Origin: WRGA01 sp031553395
Lineage (GTDB): Bacteria; Bacteroidota; Bacteroidia; Bacteroidales; WRGA01
Assembly (NCBI GenBank): GCA_031553395.1
Contig: JAVBLR010000021.1
Span: 1-64,000 of the forward strand
Length of the DNA: 64,000 nucleotides
Reading direction: 5' to 3'
Position 1 is the stretch's first letter. Each line of letters begins with the position of its first letter. Of the stretch, positions 24,401-31,895 are shown one piece after another. The notes below the pieces were generated by a model, which saw only the letters and a program-made list of their open reading frames with translations, was not told where the DNA came from and searched no databases. Made by a program: the position numbers and the translations under genes.

Positions 24401-27244
24401 TTAACAATTACACCTTATAGCAATCAAATTTCTATCCCCAAAAGCATTATCCACTCGGGCAACATTTACCCAGAACTTATTTTCCTGTATCCAATCCAAT
24501 GGAAATGCTGCTTTTTGACGGGAATAAGGATGCTTCCAATCATCCGTGCAAACTTCATATTGAGGATGTGGGGCATTTACCAAAACATTATCTTCTTTGT
24601 CGGCAGAGCCACTTTCAACTTCCTTTATTTCATTATAAATAGAAAGCATTGCCTGCACAAAACGGTTCAGTTCGACCAAACTTTCGCTTTCGGTAGGTTC
24701 AATCATTAATGTTCCTGCGACAGGAAATGATAATGTAGGCGCATGAAATCCGTAATCAATCAGGCGCTTAGCTATGTCAGTCTCGGTAATTCCGGAAGTA
24801 GCTTTAAGATTGCGGCATTCCAAAATCATTTCATGTCCAACACGCCCATTTTGACCTTTATAAACAATTCCATAATTATCATCAAAGCAAGCTGCCAAAT
24901 AATTTGCATTCAGAATAGCTATTTTTGTAGCATCTGTTAATCCGTCAGCTCCCATCATTCGGATATATCCGTAAGAAATCGGTAAAATTCCGGCACTACC
25001 GTAAGGCGCCGAAGAAACGGTATTTAATGTTCCAGAAATAACCGGATGCTGAGGTAAAAATGGGATTAAATGTTTTGCCACACATATCGGCCCAACGCCG
25101 GGACCTCCTCCTCCATGAGGAATTGCAAATGTTTTATGTAGATTCAGATGACAAACATCAGCGCCGATAAATCCGGGATTAGTCAATCCGACTTGCGCAT
25201 TCATATTTGCTCCGTCCATATATACTTGTCCACCGCAATCATGGATAATTTTACACATTTCCACGATTTCAGTCTCAAAAATGCCATGAGTAGACGGATA
25301 AGTCACCATAAATGCCGCCAAATTCACTTTGTATTGTCCGGCTTTTTCACGTAAATCATTCATATCTACGTTTCCGTTTTCATCACATTGAACAACTACA
25401 ACTTCAAGTCCAGCCTGAACTGCACTTGCAGGATTTGTTCCATGTGCCGAAGCAGGAATAAGAACAATATTCCGATGAATTTCTCCTTTATCCTTTAAGT
25501 ATTCGCAAATTACCCGTAATCCGGCATATTCTCCGGCAGCGCCAGAATTTGGTTGTAAACTTACTCCGGGCAATCCGGTTATTTCACCTAAATAGGATGC
25601 CAAATTATCAATCAGTTCTTTATATCCTTCCACTTGTTCTACAGGAGCAAACGGATGAATATTCCTGAATCCGGTATTATTCAATGGAAGTAACTCAGAA
25701 GCAGCATTCAATTTCATTGTACATGAACCGAGCGAAATCATTGAATGTGCCAACGAAATATCCCTTCGTTCCAATTTCTTGATGTAACGCATCAATTCGG
25801 TTTCAGTATGATAATTCTGAAAAACTTCGTCCTGTAAATAATCACTTATACGAATAAAATCCGCACTAATTGTGCTATTTTGCAAGATTTTTTCTTGTGG
25901 AACCCAAGGCACTTCGGCTGCCGAAGCAAATACCGAAAGTAACGCATTTACTTCCTTAATCGTAGACGTTTCATCAAAACTTATACCGACTTCACCTGTA
26001 TCAAAATAACGCAAATTGATTTCTTTAAACTCTGCGATATGATGTAATACCTCTGTAGAAACATTTGCCGGAAGCTCAAATTTTAATGTATCGAAATAAT
26101 TAGCATTCAATTGCTTATATCCAAATTTTTGCACCTGTTCTGTAAAGAAAGTTGCAATTACATGAACTCTTGAAGCAATGTTTTTCAATCCTTCCGGACC
26201 ATGATAAACGGCAAAAAAGCTTGCCATTGTTGCCAACAAAGCTTGTGCCGTACAAATATTAGATGTTGCTTTCTCACGTTTAATATGTTGTTCACGGGTT
26301 TGCAATGCCATTCTCAATGCTTGTTTGCCATAAGCATCTTTCGAAATGCCAATGATACGTCCCGGCATATTCCGTTTGTACTCATCACGCGAAGCCATAA
26401 ATGCAGCCGAAGGTCCTCCATAATACATCGGAATTCCAAAACGCTGCGAACTTCCGAAAGCTATATCTGCGCCCCATTCTCCGGGAGGTGTAAGTAAACA
26501 TAACGCCAACAAATCAGTAGCAACGGCAATTTTACAATCCGCAACTTTTGCTTTTTCAACCAGTTTCGTATAATCTTCAATATTTCCATCTGAATTGGGA
26601 TATTGAACGATTGCTCCAAAAACTTCTTCCGAGAATTCGAAAGAATGATAATCCTCTATTTTTAATTCAATACCTTGTGGAAGGCAACGTGTATGCAGAA
26701 CCGCCAATGTTTGCGGAAATACGGATTTATCTACCAAAAGGATATTTGCATTCCGCTTTTGTTGTTCACGGCTACGAAGACCGTGCATCATTGTTGCAGC
26801 TTCGGCAGCGGCAGTTGCTTCATCCAATAACGAACTGTTTGCCAATGGCAATCCGGTTAAATCGCTTACCATGGTTTGGAAATTCAACAATGCTTCTAAA
26901 CGACCTTGGGAAATTTCAGCCTGATAAGGTGTATAAGACGTGTACCAACACGGATTTTCAAATACATTTCTCAAAATCGGGGCAGGCGTAGTAGTCTCAT
27001 ACCAACCCATTCCGATATAGGAAGTAAAAACTTTATTCTTATTTGCCAATAAAGCAATATGTTCGGCATAATCTTCTTCCGATAAAGATTTGGGCAAATC
27101 AAGCGGTTTGTTCAGGCGAATAGCTGAAGGAACAGTTTGTTCGATTAATTCATCTAAAGAAGATACGTTGATTTTATCGAGCATTTCGCTCAAATCTTTT
27201 TCCTGAATGCCTATATGACGGGCAGAAAAACGTTCGATTCCCAT
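24401..27244 (-). CDS. gcvP: Glycine dehydrogenase (decarboxylating), P protein
   Basis: 947 residues, the fused (alpha plus beta) form of the PLP-dependent P protein of the glycine cleavage complex. It decarboxylates glycine and passes the aminomethyl group to the lipoyl arm of GcvH. The N-terminal half starts FSARHIGIQEKDLSEML; the PLP lysine lies in LNLHKTFAIPHGGGGPG (near residue 706), with the family's glycine-rich stretch intact. The H protein is encoded 23 kb away (50350-50724) and GcvT is not in this window. Short gap to aroC containing a TTGGCACA-type repeat. Confidence 0.97.
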   Translation of the reverse strand: MGIERFSARHIGIQEKDLSEMLDKINVSSLDELIEQTVPSAIRLNKPLDLPKSLSEEDYAEHIALLANKNKVFTSYIGMGWYETTTPAPILRNVFENPCWYTSYTPYQAEISQGRLEALLNFQTMVSDLTGLPLANSSLLDEATAAAEAATMMHGLRSREQQKRNANILLVDKSVFPQTLAVLHTRCLPQGIELKIEDYHSFEFSEEVFGAIVQYPNSDGNIEDYTKLVEKAKVADCKIAVATDLLALCLLTPPGEWGADIAFGSSQRFGIPMYYGGPSAAFMASRDEYKRNMPGRIIGISKDAYGKQALRMALQTREQHIKREKATSNICTAQALLATMASFFAVYHGPEGLKNIASRVHVIATFFTEQVQKFGYKQLNANYFDTLKFELPANVSTEVLHHIAEFKEINLRYFDTGEVGISFDETSTIKEVNALLSVFASAAEVPWVPQEKILQNSTISADFIRISDYLQDEVFQNYHTETELMRYIKKLERRDISLAHSMISLGSCTMKLNAASELLPLNNTGFRNIHPFAPVEQVEGYKELIDNLASYLGEITGLPGVSLQPNSGAAGEYAGLRVICEYLKDKGEIHRNIVLIPASAHGTNPASAVQAGLEVVVVQCDENGNVDMNDLREKAGQYKVNLAAFMVTYPSTHGIFETEIVEMCKIIHDCGGQVYMDGANMNAQVGLTNPGFIGADVCHLNLHKTFAIPHGGGGPGVGPICVAKHLIPFLPQHPVISGTLNTVSSAPYGSAGILPISYGYIRMMGADGLTDATKIAILNANYLAACFDDNYGIVYKGQNGRVGHEMILECRNLKATSGITETDIAKRLIDYGFHAPTLSFPVAGTLMIEPTESESLVELNRFVQAMLSIYNEIKEVESGSADKEDNVLVNAPHPQYEVCTDDWKHPYSRQKAAFPLDWIQENKFWVNVARVDNAFGDRNLIAIRCNC

Positions 27245-27298
27245 TGAGAAATTAAGAGTTAAAAATTAAGAATTAAAAGTTAAAGCCTGTTTTAAACT

Positions 27299-27955
27299 TC
27301 ATTTTACATAATAATCAGTTAAAACCTTTTCTTTAAATAAGGTTGTTCTGCCATTATCATGTTCATAATGTAATTGTTTTACCAATCCCACATTTTCTGA
27401 TAAATAATGAAACATTGTATGGTAAGGAAGTCCTTCACTATCAAATCCCCCAGGATGAGAACGGTAGCCAATGCAATGAAAACTTCCTTTTGGCGTTACT
27501 ATTACAGTATCTGAGGCAATACAAGTAATCTCCCTTTCTTCTATTTTGTATTTAGAATAATCACTACCTGTATAAACAGCCGGTTTATAAACCCATTTGT
27601 CTCCTTTCTTAACATTCTTTTTAAAGGCAATTGTTTTATTTACTAAAGTATTTTTATTGAAAAGATATTCAATACAATTTCCTTCATTATCACTATTTAT
27701 CATTGAGATAGGCTCTCCTTCTGCATATTCGATAAAAGAAAATCCTTTTACTCCTCCTATTGTATATTGATATTTAACTTCTGACTGAACTATTTCTGTA
27801 TTCGGAGTATTCGCACTAGTTGTTTCCTCATAAATCCATTTATTTCCAATATTTGCAGGATATATTGGACTTTGAATTTCATCGTTAGAATTTTCACACG
27901 AATAGAATAGAATTCCAAACAATAAAATGGGTATCAATGATTTTAATAAATTCAT
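27299..27955 (-). CDS. Putative lipoprotein of unknown function
   Basis: 218 residues. A lipoprotein signal (LLFGILFYSC, Cys20) is followed by a soluble beta-rich domain beginning YPANIGNKWIYEE, a pattern common in Bacteroidetes secreted lipoproteins of unknown role ('GNxWxY' start). Nothing catalytic is visible. It is encoded between gcvP and an MBL-fold hydrolase on the same strand but with no obvious link to either. Confidence 0.6.
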   Translation of the reverse strand: MNLLKSLIPILLFGILFYSCENSNDEIQSPIYPANIGNKWIYEETTSANTPNTEIVQSEVKYQYTIGGVKGFSFIEYAEGEPISMINSDNEGNCIEYLFNKNTLVNKTIAFKKNVKKGDKWVYKPAVYTGSDYSKYKIEEREITCIASDTVIVTPKGSFHCIGYRSHPGGFDSEGLPYHTMFHYLSENVGLVKQLHYEHDNGRTTLFKEKVLTDYYVK

Positions 27956-27978
27956 AATTAATAAATTTAGGTTAGTTT

Positions 27979-28614
27979 TTACAAGAATGGATTATACTTT
28001 TTTTCATATTCGATGGTAGTTGACGGGCCATGTCCGGAATAAACTATTACATCGTCGGGTAATGATAACAATTTCTGATTGATGCCGTAAATCAGTTCTT
28101 CGAAATCTCCACCCGGAAGGTCTGTCCGACCAATGCTTCCCCGAAAAAGTACATCTCCTGCAAACAAGCATTTGTCTGCTTCGGAATAAAATACCAAACT
28201 ACCGGGAGAATGTCCGGGAACATGCAATATCCGTAAAGTCGTATTTCCGAATGTTATTATATCATTTTCATCAATATACTTATCAACCAAAATTTCTTCA
28301 TCTTTCATTGACACTCCAAACATTGCAGCTTGTTCTTTTGCCCTTTCCAGTAAAAACATATCGCCTTTATGAGCTTTCGTCTTTAATCCGAATTTTTTCC
28401 ACATAAACGGATTTCCCAATAAATGGTCGAAATGCAAATGCGTATTCAGTAAATGTTTTATCTGCAAATTATTATCTGCAATAAACGAAGTCAATATATT
28501 ATTTTCCTCATCATACAACATCCCGGCATCTATAACGACACATTCATTCGTATCATCATACAGAACAAATGTATTTACAGGAAACGGATTAAATTCAAAT
28601 CGTCTTACTCTCAT
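27979..28614 (-). CDS. Metallo-beta-lactamase-fold hydrolase (glyoxalase II-like)
   Basis: 211 residues. The metal-binding motif reads THLHFDHLLG (about 57-66), with further ligands in VPGHSPGSL (about 133-141), FAGDVLF (152-158) and YSGHGPST (195-202). This is the compact single-domain form lacking the C-terminal helical domain of true glyoxalase II. Substrates of such YcbL-like enzymes are thioesters such as S-lactoylglutathione, though glutathione may be absent here. It is followed closely by the lipoprotein gene and preceded by a 14-bp perfect word palindrome. Confidence 0.85.
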   Translation of the reverse strand: MRVRRFEFNPFPVNTFVLYDDTNECVVIDAGMLYDEENNILTSFIADNNLQIKHLLNTHLHFDHLLGNPFMWKKFGLKTKAHKGDMFLLERAKEQAAMFGVSMKDEEILVDKYIDENDIITFGNTTLRILHVPGHSPGSLVFYSEADKCLFAGDVLFRGSIGRTDLPGGDFEELIYGINQKLLSLPDDVIVYSGHGPSTTIEYEKKYNPFL

Positions 28615-28643
28615 TGTTATTGGTTATCCGTTATTAGTTATCT

Positions 28644-28703
28644 GTTGTTAGTTATTTATAATTGATACGAACTACAAATAACCAAAAACAAATAACTAAC
28701 AAC
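28644..28703. repeat. Word-type inverted repeat (GTTAGTTATT family)
   Basis: Perfect 14-bp arms GTTGTTAGTTATTT (28644-28657) and AAATAACTAACAAC (28690-28703). Extra copies of the word (TTATTGGTTATCCGTTATTAG at about 28617-28638, AATAACCAAAAACAAATAAC on the other side) extend both arms with imperfect pairing. It fills the gap between the MBL-fold gene and rsmG. Confidence 0.85.
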
Positions 28704-28705
28704 AT

Positions 28706-29326
28706 TTAGAGCGGTAAATAAACCACTTTTTTTGTTTTGAAATATTCTTCTTTGAAATAATCGGATAAATCGACCATCATTGCCATATTTTTGAAAGGTA
28801 AAACTTCATGCTGAAGTTCGCCACCTTTTAGACAGATTAGGCCGTTTGGCAATCCGTTTTGTTGTTCTTTCTTAATATTCTTGCGAATAATCTTTACCAA
28901 ATCGGCCAAAGGCATTACTGCACGGCTTACAACAAAATCGAATTTATTTTTTTCTTCTTCTGCCCTGCAATGACGAAAAGTAACATTTGTAAAACCAATA
29001 GCCTGAGCAACTTCTGTTCCCACTTTAATCTTTTTCCCGATACTATCCACCAAATGAAACTGAACTTCGGGAAATAATATTGCCAACGGAATTCCGGGAA
29101 ATCCGCCTCCCGTACCCACATCCATAACTGTTGTTCCGGATTTGAAATTCAACATTTTTGCTATTCCCAACGAATGAAGGACATGGTGCTCATATAAATT
29201 CTCAATATCCTTTCGCGAAACAACATTAATCTTGCTATTCCAATCTGCATATAAATCATATAACGCAGCAAAACGGGCGATTTGCTGTTCCGTAAGTTCA
29301 GGGAAATATTTTAAAATGATATCCAC
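28706..29326 (-). CDS. rsmG: 16S rRNA (guanine527-N7)-methyltransferase
   Basis: 206 residues, normal for RsmG/GidB. It methylates G527 of 16S rRNA with S-adenosylmethionine. The SAM-binding loop is VMDVGTGGGFPGIPLA (about 68-83). The N-terminal helix ends with WNSKINVVSRKDIENLYEHH (about 33-52) and a conserved VVSRA segment follows at about 130. Lies in a minus-strand run whose gaps on both sides are occupied by word palindromes. Confidence 0.96.
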   Translation of the reverse strand: MDIILKYFPELTEQQIARFAALYDLYADWNSKINVVSRKDIENLYEHHVLHSLGIAKMLNFKSGTTVMDVGTGGGFPGIPLAILFPEVQFHLVDSIGKKIKVGTEVAQAIGFTNVTFRHCRAEEEKNKFDFVVSRAVMPLADLVKIIRKNIKKEQQNGLPNGLICLKGGELQHEVLPFKNMAMMVDLSDYFKEEYFKTKKVVYLPL

Positions 29327-29330
29327 TTCG

Positions 29331-29400
29331 TTGTTGGTTATTTGTGCTAACTATTTGTTATTCGATTGGTCCATACAAAGCTTCTAATAACCAATAACAA
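29331..29400. repeat. Word-type inverted repeat (GTTATT family), imperfect
   Basis: The left side contains TTGTTGGTTATT (29331-29342) and TTTGTTATTCGATTGGT; the right side contains AATAACCAATAACAA (29386-29400). A 9-bp TTGGTTATT/AATAACCAA core (29334-29342 with 29386-29394) pairs exactly; the rest pairs out of register. Located between rsmG and the DUF3298 lipoprotein gene. Confidence 0.65.
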
Positions 29401-29418
29401 ACAACAAGTAACTTAGAA

Positions 29419-30276
29419 TTACAATCCGGCTAATTCGGCAACCGGACTTTCTGGGTTTATGATAGATTTTAGTTCTTCATAAGGAATAAACACTTTTATT
29501 GCACCAACAACATAAGGGGCAATTTCATATTCATTATATAAATAACTTATTCCTTTATCATCTATCATAAAATTTCCATTGGGAACAAGCTCTGTTACTC
29601 CGAAATAACCGATATCCAGCAAATCTTGTTCTGTTGCAACATTATTTTGTTTTGCTATCTTATCAATGATAATACTACTCAATGTTTCCTGAAAATCATC
29701 CGAGAAAATGTCTTTTTCTTTTAATGCTTGTCCATTTTCCAGATTCAATGTGTAATATGAGTAAGAATGAGCTCCATGAGCTCCACCTCTGTAAGATTCT
29801 GTATAAATCACATAACTTAAAAACTTATCCTTATTGAAATGGATTTTCACATTTCCCATCAAGTAATAAGAATACCATGCACGGGGAGGCGTTTCTTCCT
29901 CTGTGCTACGCTTTAAATCTTCAGTGTATTCTTTTTCAACATTTTTATAGTCGGCCAAGTAATCGGATTTATATTTTTCCGCAGCCTGAAGAGGAGGCAA
30001 TTGTGCATAATCATCTCCAAAAAATGCTCTGTTAAACTGACTTTGAATGGAATCAAGAATTTTCTTTTTGCCATAGTCTACCGGAAAAACAAATTGTAAG
30101 TCCAAATTACAACCCGGTTTTGTGGTATCGTTAAACAAGTACTGAACAGCAGTAATACGTATAGAATCGAACCGGATATCGTTATCGGAAAGTTCTCCTT
30201 GCTTTTTACAAGAATTACTCAACAGAATAATTCCCGAAAGCATAAAAAAAATAGAAACCGGAAAATAGCGTTTCAT
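29419..30276 (-). CDS. DUF3298-containing lipoprotein (RsiV-like periplasmic domain)
   Basis: 285 residues. A lipoprotein signal (IILLSNSC, Cys23) precedes an N-terminal beta/alpha region. The C-terminal DUF3298 domain is recognisable from SYRGGAHGAHSYSYYTLNLENG (about 164-185) and KEKDIFSDDF, ending with VFIPYEELKSII. DUF3298 is the extracellular lysozyme-binding domain in the anti-sigma factor RsiV, but no transmembrane anti-sigma part is present here, so an envelope protein of unknown role is the safe call. Confidence 0.75.
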   Translation of the reverse strand: MKRYFPVSIFFMLSGIILLSNSCKKQGELSDNDIRFDSIRITAVQYLFNDTTKPGCNLDLQFVFPVDYGKKKILDSIQSQFNRAFFGDDYAQLPPLQAAEKYKSDYLADYKNVEKEYTEDLKRSTEEETPPRAWYSYYLMGNVKIHFNKDKFLSYVIYTESYRGGAHGAHSYSYYTLNLENGQALKEKDIFSDDFQETLSSIIIDKIAKQNNVATEQDLLDIGYFGVTELVPNGNFMIDDKGISYLYNEYEIAPYVVGAIKVFIPYEELKSIINPESPVAELAGL

Positions 30277-30469
30277 AGCGGTAACTTTTTAGTTTATTAA
30301 TTTTACAAAAGTACATTTTTCTTTTTTATTTGGATAGAGTTTGCAAGTATTTTACGCAGTATGAATATGTAATCTTTTGTTTCTCAATCAAACGTAAAAG
30401 AATATCCAAAAAACATTTTATGCTCCTTCTTTCCATTAAGTCAATATGAGAACAAAAATGAGGTTATAT

Positions 30470-30500
30470 TTTGCTTATTCAAAGAAAAGTTGTAGCTTTG
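30470..30500 (+). promoter_or_regulatory. Promoter of tRNA-Cys
   Basis: TTTG at 30470-30473 and TAGCTTTG at 30493-30500, separated by 19 bases, match the Bacteroidetes -33/-7 promoter closely. Predicted transcription start is about 15 bases before the tRNA. Confidence 0.75.
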
Positions 30501-30518
30501 CCCCCGCAAAATAGATAT

Positions 30519-30589
30519 GGTTCCTTGGCCGAGTGGCTAGGCACCGGTCTGCAAAACCGTCTACGGCGGTTCGAATCCGCCAGGAACCT
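30519..30589 (+). tRNA. tRNA-Cys (anticodon GCA)
   Basis: 71 bases. Acceptor stem GGTTCCT (30519-30525) pairs with AGGAACC (30582-30588), with U as discriminator (30589), the identity base for cysteine. The D arm is GCC-GAGTGGCTA-GGC. The anticodon loop CTGCAAA carries GCA. The T arm is GGCGG-TTCGAAT-CCGCC. CCA is not encoded. The first anticodon-stem pair is a C-T mismatch, which is tolerated. Confidence 0.95.
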
Positions 30590-30597
30590 CAAGTTTT

Positions 30598-30640
30598 AAA
30601 CGCTAACGAGCTAAAAAAGCAAGTTAGCGTTTTTATTTTT
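30598..30640 (+). terminator. Intrinsic terminator after tRNA-Cys
   Basis: Stem AAACGCTAAC (30598-30607) / GTTAGCGTTT (30623-30632), 10 of 10 bp, followed by a run of T (30630-30640). Classical rho-independent form, immediately 3' of the tRNA. Confidence 0.85.
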
Positions 30641-30806
30641 AAAATTTGCAAATAACACAGAATCTGTACAAAGACATTTTCCTTTTCTTTATAAAAAAGC
30701 ATATTTAACTATATATCAAACTTTTATCAATTCTACGAATGTATGAAAATAATTCAAAATATAATTGATATTTTCGATAATAACTTTTCAAATAACAACT
30801 TATGAT

Positions 30807-31556
30807 ATGATAAAAGAGATATACTTAGCTTATTTTGATCTACTTGGATTTAAAGAGTTTATTCAAAATAATTCTGAAACCCAGATAAATATAAGAATGG
30901 CTCATTTTTTTAGAGATATTGAATTAGCACTCACTTATAATCATACAAAACCTAACCCTAATAATCCTCATGAATTAATTGCTGATTTAAGTTATGCAAA
31001 ATTAAATTGTTTAAATATATCCGACACTGTTCTATATTGGACAAATGAATGTAATATTGAATTGCTAAATGATCTAATCATAACATGTTTTTTATTTAAT
31101 ACAAAATTCAATATGGATAATTTTCCTGTTAGAGGTTGTATAATTAAAGGAACTATGAATAAAATATCAGGAGAAATTAGACACAATAGTAATAATACTT
31201 CCTATTCAGTACAATGTCCTTATGGAAAAGCATTAGTTAATGCTCATATTAAAGCAGAAAGTCAGTCATGGGCAGGTACTGTATTAGATGGTTCTATTGT
31301 TAATGATTTATTAGGAACTAATTATCAGTCTATTCTAACTAATTATTGCCATAAATATAATGTGCCTTATAAAACACCAATAAACAAAGAAGAATATGTA
31401 TTAAAATTAGTTGAAAATATTCAAAGTCCAGAAGCCTTCAGTAATGCTATAAAAAGTATTTATAATGTCTTCAACTTAGACAATAAATCAACTGATTCTG
31501 TCAAAATCAAAATTTATAATACTATTAGATTTATAGATTTCATTTATAAAAATTAA
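30807..31556 (+). CDS. Unrecognised protein with nucleotide-cyclase-like sequence pattern
   Basis: 249 residues from the ATG at 30807; an earlier in-frame TTG (30765) would add 14 residues that look non-coding. The sequence begins IKEIYLAYFDLLGFKEF, then has ISDTVLYW (D73), FPVRGCIIKG (about 106-115) and YGKALVNAHIKAESQSWAG. This order (Asp in a first strand, a short GD/SD hairpin, then RxG..xG) resembles class III nucleotide cyclases and related palm-fold enzymes (ADxxGFT...GDxxL...RxGIHxG). D11 and D73 would be the metal ligands. This is pattern reasoning, not an assignment. The gene is much more AT-rich than its neighbours and stands alone next to a tRNA, both signs of acquisition. Confidence 0.55.
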   Translation: MIKEIYLAYFDLLGFKEFIQNNSETQINIRMAHFFRDIELALTYNHTKPNPNNPHELIADLSYAKLNCLNISDTVLYWTNECNIELLNDLIITCFLFNTKFNMDNFPVRGCIIKGTMNKISGEIRHNSNNTSYSVQCPYGKALVNAHIKAESQSWAGTVLDGSIVNDLLGTNYQSILTNYCHKYNVPYKTPINKEEYVLKLVENIQSPEAFSNAIKSIYNVFNLDNKSTDSVKIKIYNTIRFIDFIYKN

Positions 31557-31895
31557 AAAATAGCATTAATAATTTAATATACAGATGATTATAGGTTGTT
31601 TTCACCAAAATCACTCCATTTTTAAATGATTTTACTCAAAAAGGGGATAATTTGATTTTCATTTATTTTTCAAGTTGAGAAGAAATCTTGATGATGATAA
31701 TTTTCCTATAATTTGACTTCACTAAAATCATACTCATTCATATTTTCTTCCGAGGGTGAGGGTACAGGTAATATTTAAAGATAAAATCTCACAGAGGTAT
31801 TTTTTTCATTTAGCAAATATGCCTCAAAAAACAAAGGAATAGAAAATTCTCTATTCCTTTGTTTTTAATATTACCTTAGATGTGCGTTCTAAAAG
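31557..31895. other. 339-base spacer between convergent genes
   Basis: No gene seen. AT-rich, with two copies of a TCAC(C/T)AAAATCA sequence (about 31604 and 31720) and one AAATCA...TGATTT pairing between them and TAAATGATTTTACT. It ends in the terminator at 31827-31866. No copy of the tRNA-Cys 3' end, so no attachment site is visible. Confidence 0.5.
31827..31866. terminator. Terminator of the GH115/GH2/uxuA operon
   Basis: Arms AAAACAAAGGAATAG (31828-31842) and CTATTCCTTTGTTTT (31851-31865) with an 8-nt AAAATTCT loop, with A- and T-rich flanks on both sides, so it can act in both directions. It lies 30 bases beyond the GH115 stop. Confidence 0.8.

Noticed and set aside
26548..26991. 147-residue frame opposite gcvP
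   Set aside because: gcvP is intact and highly conserved on the other strand.
30519..31895. Integrative element at tRNA-Cys
   Set aside because: No integrase, and no duplicate of the tRNA 3' end downstream; only one AT-rich gene lies in the interval.
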